This document shows, one piece after another, positions 9,509-19,429 of a DNA stretch of 64,000 bases (positions are counted from its first letter, which is position 1; each line of letters begins with the position of its first letter). The stretch is from Alphaproteobacteria bacterium PA2. Its GTDB lineage: Bacteria > Pseudomonadota > Alphaproteobacteria > Caulobacterales > Caulobacteraceae. Location: the NCBI GenBank assembly GCA_002256425.1, contig NKIZ01000001.1, positions 2,019,001 to 2,083,000 of the forward strand. The letters are read 5' to 3'. The translations under genes and the position numbers were made by a program. The notes under the pieces were generated by a model that worked only from the letters and a program-made list of their open reading frames with translations, made no database searches and was not told where the DNA came from.

Positions 9509-10023
9509 AGTTCGATCAGGAAATAGGTGCTGGGGGCGTCCAATCCGGGGAGATCGATCATTCCCTGGAAGGTGAAGCCGACCTTTTCCAGAACCCGCAT
9601 GGATGCCTTGTTTTCGGGCTTGGTTATGGCCGCCAGGGTCTTCATTCCCAGTTTGTCATGGGCGTGGGCAATGGTTGCGGCCGCGGCCTCTTGCGCATAG
9701 CCCCTGGACCAGGCGGACTCCAGGAAGGCATAGCCGACATCAGGGAAGTCGAGCCCCTCCCGGCGCACCAGACCGCAGAGGCCAAGGCTCTCCCCCGTCT
9801 CACGGCTGGTCACACGCCACAGGCCAAATCCATTGTCTCGATAGCTCTGCCCCTGACGGTTCTCGATATAGCCCGCCGCCGCCTCCAGGTCGTAGATCTC
9901 GCGATCGCCGATGTTCTGGAGAAACCCGGGCTCATTGAGCAGCTGGAAAATGAACAGGTCATCCCGGCCCGCCTTCAGTTCGTCCAGAATGAGCCGCTCG
10001 GTTTCAAGGACCAGCTGGCTCAT
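9505..10023 (-). CDS. GNAT-family N-acetyltransferase (RimJ/RimL type)
   Basis: A 172-residue acetyl-CoA-dependent acetyltransferase of unknown substrate. The opening LETERLILDEL, the central GxCGLVRREG strand, YAFLESAWSRGYAQEAAAA (acetyl-CoA pyrophosphate loop) and KPENKASMRVLEKVGF near the end are the standard landmarks of the RimJ/RimL-like branch (Acetyltransf_3). Its start overlaps the end of the upstream dehydrogenase gene by 4 bp (ATGA), so the pair forms an operon. Its stop shares a CTAG with hemB on the opposite strand. Confidence 0.88.
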   Translation of the reverse strand: MSQLVLETERLILDELKAGRDDLFIFQLLNEPGFLQNIGDREIYDLEAAAGYIENRQGQSYRDNGFGLWRVTSRETGESLGLCGLVRREGLDFPDVGYAFLESAWSRGYAQEAAAATIAHAHDKLGMKTLAAITKPENKASMRVLEKVGFTFQGMIDLPGLDAPSTYFLIEL

Positions 10024-10877
10024 GGCTTTTCCAGGCGGGCGACAAGGCTGGAGGTATCCCAGCGGTTTCCCCCCAGGGCCTGAACCTCGGCATAATAGCC
10101 ATCGACGAGTTCGGTCAGGGCAAGCCGGGCGCCATTGGACCTTGCTTCATCCAGGACAAGGCCAAGATCCTTCCGCATCCAGTCAACGGCGAAGCCGAAA
10201 TCGAACCGCCCCTCGGCCATGGTCCCCCAGCGATTGTCCATCTGCCAGGACTGGGCGGCGCCCTTGGATATTGCGGCCAGGACATCACCCGTATCGAGAC
10301 CCGCCCGCTTGGCGAAGTGCATGGCCTCCGCCAGCCCCTGCACCACACCGGCGATTGCAATCTGGTTGACCATCTTGGCCAGCTGCCCTGATCCGGCTTC
10401 TCCAAGCCTCCGGACTGCCTTGGCGAAGGCGGAAATCACCGGCTCAGCCCTGGCGAAGGCCTCAGCTTCGCCGCCGCACATGACGGTCAATTGCCCGGCC
10501 TCAGCGCCCGCCTGGCCGCCAGAGACCGGGGCGTCCACAAAGGCGCGTCCGACATTCTTCGCCTGGACCGCCATTTCCCGCGCCAGTTTCGCGGAGGTCG
10601 TGGTGTGGTCGATAATGATCCCCCCTTCGGCCATCGCCGGCAGGGCCAAAGCCACCACTTCGCGCACGTCGTCATCGCGACCGACACACAGGAAGACCAT
10701 CTCCGCGCCTGCTACGGCCTGGGGGATCGCATCGGCGCTGGCGCCGCTGAAGCTCCGGGTCCACTTCACCGCCTTTTCAGGCGAGCGATTGAAGACGGTG
10801 ACCTCGTGGCCGGCCTTTGCGAGGTGGCCCGCCATGGGAAACCCCATGACCCCGAGCCCGATAAAAGCGACCTTCAT
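10020..10877 (-). CDS. NAD(P)-dependent beta-hydroxyacid dehydrogenase
   Basis: A 285-residue paralogue of MmsB. The N-terminus has the cofactor loop GLGVMGFPMAGHL, DAPVSGGQAGAEAG marks the substrate site, and GSGQLAKMVNQ carries the catalytic lysine. The family includes tartronate semialdehyde reductase, 3-hydroxyisobutyrate dehydrogenase and glyoxylate/succinic semialdehyde reductases; nothing in the neighbourhood fixes the substrate. It is co-transcribed with the downstream acetyltransferase gene (4-bp overlap) and diverges from motB. Confidence 0.87.
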   Translation of the reverse strand: MKVAFIGLGVMGFPMAGHLAKAGHEVTVFNRSPEKAVKWTRSFSGASADAIPQAVAGAEMVFLCVGRDDDVREVVALALPAMAEGGIIIDHTTTSAKLAREMAVQAKNVGRAFVDAPVSGGQAGAEAGQLTVMCGGEAEAFARAEPVISAFAKAVRRLGEAGSGQLAKMVNQIAIAGVVQGLAEAMHFAKRAGLDTGDVLAAISKGAAQSWQMDNRWGTMAEGRFDFGFAVDWMRKDLGLVLDEARSNGARLALTELVDGYYAEVQALGGNRWDTSSLVARLEKP

Positions 10878-10956
10878 GACCGATCTCCAATCTTCAACAC
10901 CATCTTAACGACACAAGCGCACCCTGCCGGGGAATCACGGTTAACAGGAGCAAACC

Positions 10957-11859
10957 ATGGCGCTCGGCGAACGGCCCATCCTGATCAAAAAGGTCAAGAA
11001 GGTTTCGGGCGGCGGCCACCACGGGGGCGCCTGGAAGGTCGCCTATGCCGACTTCGTGACCGCCATGATGGCCTTCTTCTTGCTCATGTGGCTGATCAAT
11101 ACCAGCAGCCCGGAACAGAAGCGGGGTATTGCAGACTATTTTGCGCCGGCCAGCGTCGCTGAAACCACATCAGGGTCCGGCGGCATCCTCGGCGGAACGG
11201 CCCTTGGCGAAGATGGGGCCAAGTCCGCAGGATCCATGTCGGTAATCCAGGAAACCACGCCAGAGGTCAAAGACCCTTCCGAGCAGAAAAGCCGCGACGC
11301 CGCCAACGGCACCGCCTCCGAAGCCGCGGCCCAGGCCATGCGCGACGCGATGGCGAAACGTGAAGAAGTCGCATTTGCTTCCGCCGCCGAGTCGATCCGG
11401 CAAGCCCTCCAAGACATGCCTGAACTGGCGGAGCTGTCGAAGAACATCATAGTTGATCAGACCCCGGAGGGGCTGCGCATCCAGTTGGTAGATCAGGAGG
11501 GCAGATCCCTGTTCGCCCAGGGCAGCCCGGCGCCCAATGACCGCGCCAAGGTCCTGCTGCGGGCCCTGTCCAAGATCATCAATACACTCCCGAACCGGAT
11601 ATCGATCTCCGGGCACACTGCGGTCAGCATGAATGGATCGACTGCAGATACCGACTGGGGCCTTTCATCCGCCCGGGCTGACGCCTCCCGCCGGGTGCTG
11701 CAGAGCGCTGGCGTCTCCCAGGACCGCATCTACCAGGTCTCGGGCAAGGCCAATTCCGAGCCCCTCTACATTGATGATCCGACCCTGCCGGGCAACAGGC
11801 GGATCGCCATTGTTCTGCTTCGCGAAGCGCCTGTCCTACCGCCAGACAGCGGCATGTAG
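10957..11859 (+). CDS. motB: Flagellar motor stator protein MotB
   Basis: MotB forms the ion-conducting stator with MotA and anchors it to peptidoglycan. The 300-residue protein has a basic cytoplasmic start, one membrane segment at about 30-47 with the proton-carrying aspartate D32 (AYADFVTAMMAFF), a linker and plug region, and a C-terminal OmpA-like domain (about 170-290) with ISGHTA and NRRIAIVLL. AGGAG lies 6 bases before the ATG. No motA is nearby; separate motA and motB loci are known in Caulobacter. TTAA occurs twice upstream, but not with the 7-base spacing of a full CtrA site. Confidence 0.95.
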   Translation: MALGERPILIKKVKKVSGGGHHGGAWKVAYADFVTAMMAFFLLMWLINTSSPEQKRGIADYFAPASVAETTSGSGGILGGTALGEDGAKSAGSMSVIQETTPEVKDPSEQKSRDAANGTASEAAAQAMRDAMAKREEVAFASAAESIRQALQDMPELAELSKNIIVDQTPEGLRIQLVDQEGRSLFAQGSPAPNDRAKVLLRALSKIINTLPNRISISGHTAVSMNGSTADTDWGLSSARADASRRVLQSAGVSQDRIYQVSGKANSEPLYIDDPTLPGNRRIAIVLLREAPVLPPDSGM

Positions 11860-11943
11860 GCCTGCCTTGGGCCTGGAGGCTTGCATGGAAGGACTCCAAA
11901 GCTCTAATTGGGCTCCTGTCGCCCCTAGGTCGATCCAAAGTCC

Positions 11944-12741
11944 GTGACGCAACATTTTCCGACCCGCCAACTCCGGTTCTTCCTGACCGCACCGGCGCCG
12001 TGCCCCTACCTGCCTGACCGCCTGGAGCGAAAGGTCTTCGCCCATCTGCCCCTTTCCGATGGGGCGAACGTCAATGACAGCCTGACCCAGGTTGGCTTCA
12101 GGCGCTCCCAGAACATCGCCTACCGCCCAGCCTGTGAAACCTGCTCTGCCTGCGTCTCGGCGCGGATTCCGGCCAGCGACTACCAATTCTCCAGGTCTGA
12201 ACGAAAAGTCCTGAACCGGAATGTCGACATCGCGCGAAATCTGGTTGAGGCCGAGGCGACCATGGAACAGTTCGACCTGCTCCGCCGGTATCTCGGCGCC
12301 CGTCACGCTGACGGTGGCATGGCGGAAATGGGCTGGCCTGATTTCGTCGCCATGGTCGAAGACACAGCTGCCAGAACCCATATGATCGAGTATCGGCAAC
12401 CCTCAGTAGACAATGGCCCCGGCGACCTGATTGGCTGCGCGCTGGTGGACCTGATGAGCGATGGCCTCAGCCTGGTTTATTCCTTCTATGAGCCCGACAT
12501 GCCCAAGCGCAGTCTGGGATCACTGATCATTCTGGATCACCTGCAGCAGGCATCCCTGACCAACCTTCCGTACATCTATCTGGGCTATTGGGTCCGCGGC
12601 TCGGAAAAGATGAATTACAAGGTGCGCTTCTCACCCATAGAGTTGCTTCGCCCCCAGGGGTGGACCTTGATGGCGGCGCGGGATCTCGAGGAAACCTCAC
12701 CCTCCATTCACTCACAGGAATGGACGGCAATATCCCCATAA
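11944..12741 (+). CDS. bpt: Aspartate/glutamate leucyltransferase (Bpt/Ate)
   Basis: Bpt attaches leucine from leucyl-tRNA to proteins with N-terminal Asp or Glu, tagging them for ClpS/ClpAP degradation (N-end rule). The 265-residue protein begins at a GTG. It has the family start with QLRFFLT and PCPYLPDR, the cysteine-bearing CETCSACVSARIP segment (paired cysteines as in arginyltransferases), and YIYLGYWVRGSEKMNYK near residue 220. It follows motB on the same strand by 84 bases and precedes hdaA by about 50. Confidence 0.94.
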   Translation: MTQHFPTRQLRFFLTAPAPCPYLPDRLERKVFAHLPLSDGANVNDSLTQVGFRRSQNIAYRPACETCSACVSARIPASDYQFSRSERKVLNRNVDIARNLVEAEATMEQFDLLRRYLGARHADGGMAEMGWPDFVAMVEDTAARTHMIEYRQPSVDNGPGDLIGCALVDLMSDGLSLVYSFYEPDMPKRSLGSLIILDHLQQASLTNLPYIYLGYWVRGSEKMNYKVRFSPIELLRPQGWTLMAARDLEETSPSIHSQEWTAISP

Positions 12742-12762
12742 CTCTGCCTGTGCGGCGTCGAC

Positions 12763-12786
12763 CTTGCAGGGTCAGGTCCATAGAAT
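12763..12786 (+). promoter_or_regulatory. Candidate hdaA promoter
   Basis: TTGCAG (12763-12768) and TAGAAT (12781-12786) are 12 bases apart, a spacing within that reported for Caulobacter housekeeping promoters. Transcription would begin at or next to the hdaA GTG at 12793, giving a leaderless message. It is a pattern match without experimental support. Confidence 0.3.
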
Positions 12787-12792
12787 GGCGAT

Positions 12793-13485
12793 GTGTCCGT
12801 CGATCTGAAAACTCCGCAGCAGATGCGTCTGAACTTCCGACGCCCGCCAGCCTATCTTCCGGATGAGTTTTCCGTCGGCCCAAGCAACCGCGACGCTGTC
12901 GCACGCCTTCGAGCCTGGGAAACCTGGCACAACGGAAGCCTGGCCCTGATTGGGCCCGAAGCCGCAGGCAAGACCCATCTTGCGCGGGTTTGGGCCGAAC
13001 GCGTTGGCGCCTACATCTGCCCGGAAGGTTTGCGGACACTTACCGCCCATATTGACGGACCGATTGTCGTTGAGGACGCGGACAGGGCCGACATTCCGGA
13101 ACTCCTGTTTCACCTGCTCAACCGTGCAGCCCAGACAGGTCAACCCCTGCTTTTGACGGGACGTACCCTCCCCGGCACATGGCCAGCCCAGATTCCGGAC
13201 CTACGTTCCCGCCTGAACGCAATGCAGGTGGTCGAGCTCTCCCCCCCTGACGACGAGGTCCTGACAGACATCCTGCGCTCATTCTTCAAGAGCCGGAACA
13301 TTCGTCCCTCAGAGGACATCTATCCCTACCTCATGGCCCGAATGGAGAGGTCCATCGCTGCAGCGAGAGATCTCGTGGACCGGTTAGACGAGGCTGCTGA
13401 CGCCATGGGCCGTCCGGTATCCAGGGCGCTTGCCAGGGAGGTTCTGGGAGACGATACCGAAAATCTTGACCTTTTTGAGGGATGA
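12793..13485 (+). CDS. hdaA: DnaA regulatory inactivator HdaA
   Basis: HdaA is a DnaA-related ATPase that, bound to the sliding clamp, stimulates ATP hydrolysis by DnaA and prevents over-initiation. The 230-residue protein has an N-terminal clamp-binding-like QMRLNF (10-15), a Walker A loop GPEAAGKTH, a Walker B strand IVVEDAD and an arginine-finger region near LRSRLNAM. It lacks the DnaA DNA-binding domain. The start is a GTG at 12793 without a visible Shine-Dalgarno. The stop overlaps an ATG (ATGA), which could feed the ppk gene downstream. Confidence 0.9.
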   Translation: MSVDLKTPQQMRLNFRRPPAYLPDEFSVGPSNRDAVARLRAWETWHNGSLALIGPEAAGKTHLARVWAERVGAYICPEGLRTLTAHIDGPIVVEDADRADIPELLFHLLNRAAQTGQPLLLTGRTLPGTWPAQIPDLRSRLNAMQVVELSPPDDEVLTDILRSFFKSRNIRPSEDIYPYLMARMERSIAAARDLVDRLDEAADAMGRPVSRALAREVLGDDTENLDLFEG

Positions 13486-13565
13486 CACCGTGGCGTCACG
13501 GTTTGCGCGCCATATATCTGGCGACCAGCCTTGGCGGATTTGAGCGAACCGGAGCTTCCTTTCAG

Positions 13566-15770
13566 ATGACGATTGTTTCGCAGGTCGATCAAAAATCAGC
13601 CGCGCCGATCAGTCCCAGTCTGGTCCTGGATCCTGATCTGGCCACCTCGCCCCAGCGATTCTTCAATCGTGAACTCTCCTGGCTGGCCTTCAACGAGCGG
13701 GTGTTCGATGAGAGCCGCAATCCGCGGCACCCCCTTCTGGAGCGCCTGCGGTTCCTCTCGATTTCCGCCAACAATCTCGACGAATTCTACATGGTGCGGG
13801 TGGCGGGCCTGAAGGCCCAGGTCCGCGAAAGCGTCCGGGTGCTCAGCCAGGATGGCATGACCCCTGCCGAGCAGCTTGAGCAGGTCAACGCCCACGCCGC
13901 ACAGTTGATGACCCATCAGCAGGACCGCTGGCGGGACCTGGCCCGGGAACTGGCGGGTGAAGGCATGAAGGTCGTTTCCTCCAACGAGGTGACGCCTACG
14001 GAAAAGGCCGCAATTGAAGAGACCTTCCTGTCAAAGGTCTTTCCGGTCCTGACGCCTCTGGCCATTGACCCTGCTCACCCGTTCCCGTTCATCCCCAACC
14101 TTGCCTTCTCTCTCGTCATGAAGATCAGACGCAAGGCGGACGGCCGTCTTCTCTATGCTCTGGTCCCCATTCCGGCCCAGGTCGCTCGCTTCTGGGAGAT
14201 CCCGACGGCTGGACGGCGCAAAAAGGGTGAGCACAGGTTCATCACCCTCGAGGGTCTCGTTGCGCTGTTCTATGACAAACTCTTCCCTGGCTGTGATGTC
14301 GCTGGGGTTGGGGTTTTTCGCCTGATCCGCGACTCCGACGTCGAGTTCGAGGAAGAAGCCGAAGACCTGGTCAGGGAATTTGAAGCCGCCCTCAAGCAGC
14401 GCCGTCTCGGCTCAGTCGTTCGGGTCGAAATAGAAGCTGCAATGCCCAAGGAGTTGCAGGATTTCATCTGCCACAACCTGCATGCCCGAAAGGATGACAT
14501 CATCCTGATCGACGGCCTGCTCGGTCTGGACGAACTCAGCCAGTTGATCCCGGCCGACCGGTCAGACCTGAAGTTCAAGGCTTTCGAACCCCGCTTCCCC
14601 GAGCGGATCCGCGATCACGCCGGCGACTGCTTCGCTGCAATCCGTGAGAAGGACATTCTTGTCCACCACCCCTTCGAGAGTTTCGATGTGGTGGTGCAAT
14701 TCCTGCGGCAGGCGGCCCGGGATCCAAACGTCCTGGCCATCAAGCAGACCCTTTACCGGACCTCGAAGGATAGCCCCATTGTCGCCGCCCTGATCGAGGC
14801 GGCCGAGAACGGCAAGAACGTCACCGCCCTGGTGGAAATCAAGGCGCGGTTCGACGAAGAAGCCAACATGAAGTGGGCCCGCGACCTCGAGCGCGCCGGG
14901 GTGCACGTGGTCTTCGGCTTTGTCGAGTACAAGACCCACGCCAAGCTCTCGATCGTGGTGCGCAAGGAAGGCGACGCCCTGCGGACCTATTGCCACTTCG
15001 GCACGGGCAATTATCACCCGGTGACCGCGCGCATCTACACCGACCTGTCGCTGTTCACATCGGACCCGGCCATGGCGCGGGATTCGGCGCGGCTGTTCAA
15101 CTACATCACTGGCTATGCCCGTCCCGACACCTTGGAAAAGCTGTCCTTTTCTCCCCTGACAATGAAGCCGGATCTGCTGGCTCTGATCGCCAGCGAGGCC
15201 GCCAACGCAAGGGCCGGAAAACCAGCAGCCATCTGGGCGAAACTCAACGCCCTGGTCGACCCGCAGATCATCGACGCCCTCTATGCTGCAAGTCAGGCTG
15301 GAGTTCAGATCGAGCTGGTCATCAGGGGCATTTGCTGCCTCCGGCCGGGACTTGCGGGTCTGTCCGAGAACATCCAGGTCAAGTCCATTGTTGGGCGCTT
15401 CCTGGAGCATGCCCGGATCGTGGCCTTCGCAAACGGCGCTCAGATGCCTTCCTCGGAGTCCCGTGTCTTCATTTCATCGGCAGACTGGATGTCCCGAAAT
15501 CTGGACCGAAGGGTTGAAGCCTTGACCCCAGTGGAAAATCCGACGGTTCACCAGCAGGTTCTGCAGCAGATCATGGTCGCCAACCTGAAGGACGAGGCCC
15601 AGAGCTGGAGCCTGGACGCAGCAGGACGCTATGCCCGCGATCCATCCTGGGATCATCCCGGAGCTTTCTCGGCGCACGAATACTTCATGACCAATCCCAG
15701 CCTGTCAGGGCGGGGCCAAAAGGTGAAGGATATGCCGCGTGCGATTGATCATGTGGCTTCACGGGCCTAA
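13566..15770 (+). CDS. ppk: Polyphosphate kinase 1
   Basis: PPK1 reversibly makes inorganic polyphosphate from ATP. From the ATG at 13566 the protein has 734 residues, close to the usual 690-730. An upstream ATG at 13482 overlapping hdaA would add 28 residues unlike the family. It starts its N domain with [16 protein letters not shown], has [10 protein letters not shown] and [11 protein letters not shown] with the histidines of the phosphohistidine site, and two PLD-like C-terminal domains. The exopolyphosphatase gene follows 52 bases later, so synthesis and breakdown are paired. A GC-rich inverted repeat (15779-15785 with 15800-15806) lies in that gap. Confidence 0.96.
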   Translation: MTIVSQVDQKSAAPISPSLVLDPDLATSPQRFFNRELSWLAFNERVFDESRNPRHPLLERLRFLSISANNLDEFYMVRVAGLKAQVRESVRVLSQDGMTPAEQLEQVNAHAAQLMTHQQDRWRDLARELAGEGMKVVSSNEVTPTEKAAIEETFLSKVFPVLTPLAIDPAHPFPFIPNLAFSLVMKIRRKADGRLLYALVPIPAQVARFWEIPTAGRRKKGEHRFITLEGLVALFYDKLFPGCDVAGVGVFRLIRDSDVEFEEEAEDLVREFEAALKQRRLGSVVRVEIEAAMPKELQDFICHNLHARKDDIILIDGLLGLDELSQLIPADRSDLKFKAFEPRFPERIRDHAGDCFAAIREKDILVHHPFESFDVVVQFLRQAARDPNVLAIKQTLYRTSKDSPIVAALIEAAENGKNVTALVEIKARFDEEANMKWARDLERAGVHVVFGFVEYKTHAKLSIVVRKEGDALRTYCHFGTGNYHPVTARIYTDLSLFTSDPAMARDSARLFNYITGYARPDTLEKLSFSPLTMKPDLLALIASEAANARAGKPAAIWAKLNALVDPQIIDALYAASQAGVQIELVIRGICCLRPGLAGLSENIQVKSIVGRFLEHARIVAFANGAQMPSSESRVFISSADWMSRNLDRRVEALTPVENPTVHQQVLQQIMVANLKDEAQSWSLDAAGRYARDPSWDHPGAFSAHEYFMTNPSLSGRGQKVKDMPRAIDHVASRA

Positions 15771-15822
15771 ACCTCTCCGGCCCGGGCGCCTTCCCTAATC
15801 CGGGCCCGACCAGGAACACACC

Positions 15823-17295
15823 TTGCCGCGAAGCCGACGACAGGCAGCCGTAATTGATATCGGCTCGAATTCCGTCCGCCTGGTGATCTATCGCATCGAA
15901 GGCCGTGCGATCTGGACCTTGTTCAATGAAAAAGCCCTTGCAGGTCTTGGACGGGATCTCGCCTCAAGCAGGCGTCTTTCCCCTGAAGGGGTCGAGACAG
16001 CCCTGAAAGCCCTCCGCCGTTTCAAGGTGGTCCTGGGAGGCTGGGAGACCAGAGACATTGCGGTTGTCGCCACAGCGGCCGTTCGGGACGCCAGGGATGG
16101 CATGTCATTTGTCCAGAGGGTGATGGATGAGACCGGTCTTCAGGTGCGCATCCTGTCTGGTGAAGAAGAGGCGCGCTATGCAGCATTGGGCGTTGTCGCA
16201 GGGCATCCGAATGCGGCTGGAATCGTCGGCGACCTCGGGGGCTCCAGCCTTGAGCTGACCCCCTTGAGTGCGCCGGGTGCGGGGGTGACACTCCCTCTGG
16301 GCCCATTTGCACTGGGAGCCCCCAGACCTATTGATATCGACAAGGTTCGCCGCAAGACGGAAGCCGCCTTGTCGCCCCTGGCGAAGGGCTTTTCGACGGC
16401 GGAATTCCATGCCGTTGGGGGCGCATGGCGTAACCTCGGCCTGCTCCACATGGCCATGGCCGACTACCCGCTTCACGTGGCCCATCAGTACGAGATGAGT
16501 CGATCTGACGCGATTGATGTGGCTCGCTTCGTAGCCCGGCAGTCCCGAAGCTCCCTTGAAGGCATTGACGGCCTCTCGAAGAAACGTTTCGACACCCTGC
16601 CCTACGCCGCCGTGGTGCTGGAGGCACTGATCGAAAAGCTGGCTGTCCAGAGAGTGGTCGTCTCAGCCTTCGGCCTCCGGGAGGGGCTGCTGTTTGAAGC
16701 CATGTCGCCGGAAGCCCAGGCAACCGACCCGCTTATTGAAGGTTGCGAGGCCCTGACATCCTCACCCGGGGCCTTCTCCCCTATTGGTCCGTCACTGGAA
16801 GCCTGGGTCGCGCCGATATTCCGGGAACTGGAAAACCTCTTCGGCGACCGCGACCCCACCCTGATCGCGGCGGCCTGCCGCCTTGCCGACCTCGGAGCCC
16901 GTCTCCACCCCGATCACCGTGCGGACCTGGCCTTCGACCAGGTCCTGCGGGCGCCCATAGCGGGCATGTCCCATGCAGAACGCGCCTTCCTGGCCTGCGC
17001 GGCGTTCTCGCGCCATACATCGGCGACATCCCATCCCGAGCAGAATGTGGTCGCAAGGCTGTTATCCCCGGATCGTCGCCTGCGCGCCCGGACCCTCGGC
17101 GCCGCTGTCCGGCTTGGATGCGATATCGCGGGGCGCAATCCGGAACTGCTTTCCCACCTGACCATCACCCTGACACCCGAGAAGCTCGCCCTGCGCGCGG
17201 ACTCTGGCTGGGAAGACATGCTGCTCGGCGAACAGACCATCAAGCGCGCTACAACCCTGGCCCAGGTGCTGCGGGTCAAGCTGGACCTCGGATAA
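15823..17295 (+). CDS. ppx: Exopolyphosphatase / Ppx-GppA phosphatase
   Basis: This enzyme of the actin-like ASKHA superfamily removes terminal phosphates from polyphosphate or converts pppGpp to ppGpp. The 490-residue protein shows the phosphate-1 loop IDIGSNSVRLVIY (12-24), a second glycine-rich loop GDLGGSSLEL and a long C-terminal all-helical domain. The start is a TTG with AGGA seven bases upstream, and the position of the ATPase loop leaves little room for a later start. It lies just downstream of ppk, which favours polyphosphate as substrate. Confidence 0.92.
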   Translation: MPRSRRQAAVIDIGSNSVRLVIYRIEGRAIWTLFNEKALAGLGRDLASSRRLSPEGVETALKALRRFKVVLGGWETRDIAVVATAAVRDARDGMSFVQRVMDETGLQVRILSGEEEARYAALGVVAGHPNAAGIVGDLGGSSLELTPLSAPGAGVTLPLGPFALGAPRPIDIDKVRRKTEAALSPLAKGFSTAEFHAVGGAWRNLGLLHMAMADYPLHVAHQYEMSRSDAIDVARFVARQSRSSLEGIDGLSKKRFDTLPYAAVVLEALIEKLAVQRVVVSAFGLREGLLFEAMSPEAQATDPLIEGCEALTSSPGAFSPIGPSLEAWVAPIFRELENLFGDRDPTLIAAACRLADLGARLHPDHRADLAFDQVLRAPIAGMSHAERAFLACAAFSRHTSATSHPEQNVVARLLSPDRRLRARTLGAAVRLGCDIAGRNPELLSHLTITLTPEKLALRADSGWEDMLLGEQTIKRATTLAQVLRVKLDLG

Positions 17296-17307
17296 GGACA
17301 CGCCTCC

Positions 17308-18309
17308 ATGCAGTTGCTCATCGGCGCTCAAGCCCTGAACCGCATTTCTGATCGGGCAGCCGGCCTGCTTCGGGACCTTGAGGTTGTCACACTGGCTGCG
17401 CCCGGGAGGTTTGAACGGAACGGCCAGGAGATCCCGACCTCCCAGATTGACCCGGACCTGATCTGGTCCAGCCTGGACCTCTACAAGAACGGCATGCTGC
17501 CCGATCTGCTGCGCGTGGTGCTCAAGGGCGCCAAGGGACAGTGGATGCAGACCTTCAATGCCGGCCTGGATGCGCCGGTCTTCCGCGCCATCATGGAAAA
17601 GGGTGTCCGGATCACCAAGTCCGACGCCCAGTCTGTCCCGATAGCTGAGTATGTGGTTGGACACGCCATCAGTCTGATCCTGCCCATAGCAAGACAGGCC
17701 GAGTTGCAGGGCCAGAAGGTATGGGCCCCGACCCCGTACAAGGAGATCGGCCAGACCCGCTGGACCCTGATCGGGTATGGCGCCATCGGCAAGGCGATCG
17801 CTGTCAGGGCAAAGGCCTTCGGGGCGCATGTGACGGTCCTCAGGCGGCAGGTTGCTCCGGATCCTCTGGTTGATCGGGTTCTGGGGCTGGAGGCTCTTGG
17901 TGAGGTTCTGCAGGACTCCGATGTTGTGGTTCTTGCCTGCGCCCTGACGGATGAAACCCGGAACCTCGCTGACGATTCATTCTTCAGCGGTCTCCAGGCT
18001 GGATCCATCCTGATCAATATCGGCCGTGGAGGCCTTGTGGACGAGGACGCCCTCAGGCGTGGCCTGGCTGAGGGCCGCCCAGCCCATGCCGTGCTGGATG
18101 TTTTTCAGACAGAGCCCCTGCCGGAAGATCACTGGATCTGGAGTCACCCCCAGATTCGGGTCTCGGCCCACACGTCCAATTCAGGAGAAGGCGTTCTGGA
18201 ACGGGGAGATGAGCTGTTTGTCGCCAACCTGTCCCGCTACCTGTCTCGCGAGGCCCTCCTGAACGAAGCTTCACGGGAAGAAGTCGGCCTTACGAACATC
18301 GTCCCCTGA
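17308..18309 (+). CDS. D-isomer-specific 2-hydroxyacid dehydrogenase family protein
   Basis: A 333-residue NAD-dependent 2-hydroxyacid dehydrogenase. The Rossmann loop is GYGAIGKAIAVRAKAFG; the catalytic triad follows as arginine in NIGRGGLVDED, glutamate in DVFQTEPLP and histidine in SAHTSN. The family includes glyoxylate/hydroxypyruvate reductases, formate dehydrogenases and phosphoglycerate dehydrogenases, and the sequence does not decide between them. It starts 12 bases after ppx and is probably in the same transcript. A 26-base gap separates it from the convergent DedA gene. Confidence 0.87.
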   Translation: MQLLIGAQALNRISDRAAGLLRDLEVVTLAAPGRFERNGQEIPTSQIDPDLIWSSLDLYKNGMLPDLLRVVLKGAKGQWMQTFNAGLDAPVFRAIMEKGVRITKSDAQSVPIAEYVVGHAISLILPIARQAELQGQKVWAPTPYKEIGQTRWTLIGYGAIGKAIAVRAKAFGAHVTVLRRQVAPDPLVDRVLGLEALGEVLQDSDVVVLACALTDETRNLADDSFFSGLQAGSILINIGRGGLVDEDALRRGLAEGRPAHAVLDVFQTEPLPEDHWIWSHPQIRVSAHTSNSGEGVLERGDELFVANLSRYLSREALLNEASREEVGLTNIVP

Positions 18310-18335
18310 GACGATGCCATCCTGAAGGCTGGGGC

Positions 18336-18974
18336 TCAAGCGCCTTGCTCCGAGCCTAGCAATGCCGCGTCGGCGCGAGCCTGGAGCACGCCTTCCTGGC
18401 GCTTGAGATAGACCGCTGCAAACACGAGAATTGCCAGGCCAAGGGCCAGGGTCGCCCAGGCCAGAATTCCGGCCATGCTGTTGAAAAGGCCACCAAATCC
18501 ATAGGCGCCATAGCCCACGACCGCCGCCCAAAGCATGGCGCCTGCGCCGCTGAAGGCCATGAAGCGCCGAAATGGCATGCGATAAATTCCGGCCAGGATT
18601 GATTGATAGACCCGCAGGACCGCCATCAGTCGTCCAAACAGCAGGATCTTGCCCCCATGAAACTGGAAAAGGTATCCGCCCAGGCGCATGCGTGCGGGAG
18701 TCAGGCCTACGTGGTGGCCGTGGCGCATCAGAACGGGATATCCGCCACGCCGACCGATCCAGTAACCGACCATGCCCCCGAGACAGGTCGCCAGGGCTGC
18801 GACCAGTACAATGTCTACGATGTCGATCTTGTGGGTGTGCTGGGCATAGACGGCAGCAGCGATCAACGCCGCCTCCCCAGGCAGCGGAATTCCAATCGTC
18901 TGAAAGAAGATCAGGCCGAAAACAGCCAGGTAGCCATACTGGGCTACGAAATCCGACAAATGAATAATGGTCAC
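18336..18974 (-). CDS. DedA-family membrane protein
   Basis: A 212-residue inner-membrane protein of the DedA/VTT group, which includes undecaprenyl-phosphate and phospholipid flippases. It has a re-entrant-type segment with PLPGEAALIAA, a GGMVGYWIGRRGG motif, and the family region LFGRLMAVLRVYQSILAGIYRMPFRRF, followed by two further membrane segments. The start is a GTG at 18974. It sits just downstream of the YccF-like gene on the same strand with 10 bases between them. Its substrate is not known. Confidence 0.87.
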   Translation of the reverse strand: MTIIHLSDFVAQYGYLAVFGLIFFQTIGIPLPGEAALIAAAVYAQHTHKIDIVDIVLVAALATCLGGMVGYWIGRRGGYPVLMRHGHHVGLTPARMRLGGYLFQFHGGKILLFGRLMAVLRVYQSILAGIYRMPFRRFMAFSGAGAMLWAAVVGYGAYGFGGLFNSMAGILAWATLALGLAILVFAAVYLKRQEGVLQARADAALLGSEQGA

Positions 18975-18984
18975 TGGAAAGCTC

Positions 18985-19377
18985 TCAAATCCTGACCACG
19001 GTCTTACCGATTGGCGCGAGAGAAATCACGGCAAGTTTCAGGTGCTGCAGACCAAAAGGTATGCCGATGATCGTCACGCAAAGCCCGACGCCCAGAATGA
19101 TGTGGTTGATGGCCAGGTACCAGCCGCCAAGTACGAACCAGACAACATTCAGCAGCAGGCCGAGCGCCCCTGTCCCCAGGTCGGATTCACCGCGGTCCGC
19201 CCGGGAGATGACCTGACGTCCAAAGGGCCAGGCGCTGAAGCTGGCGATCCGGAAGGCTGCTAGCGCCCAGGGAAGGCCGATGATGGTGATCGCCAGAAGG
19301 ACTCCAGACAGGCACCACAGCAGGCCGGAAACCCATCCGCCAAGGACAAACCACAGGATATTGAGGATGAAGCGCAC
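18985..19377 (-). CDS. YccF-domain membrane protein
   Basis: A 130-residue membrane protein made of two similar halves. Each half carries a LGGW segment followed by a hydrophobic stretch ending in TIIG(L/I)P and an A..S..P.G motif (residues about 10-55 and 82-127), the layout of the YccF (DUF307) family. Four membrane segments are likely. Function is unknown. The start is a GTG at 19377. It is followed by the DedA gene and preceded by rnd on the same strand. Confidence 0.83.
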   Translation of the reverse strand: MRFILNILWFVLGGWVSGLLWCLSGVLLAITIIGLPWALAAFRIASFSAWPFGRQVISRADRGESDLGTGALGLLLNVVWFVLGGWYLAINHIILGVGLCVTIIGIPFGLQHLKLAVISLAPIGKTVVRI

Positions 19378-19429
19378 GACAGTCTCCGGAATGTCCCCTC
19401 AGATGGGCTCATGCCGGAGGCGTTGCAAG

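Noticed and set aside
10904..10945. Two TTAA sequences upstream of motB as a CtrA site
   Set aside because: They are about 32 bases apart, not the TTAA-N7-TTAA of a CtrA box.
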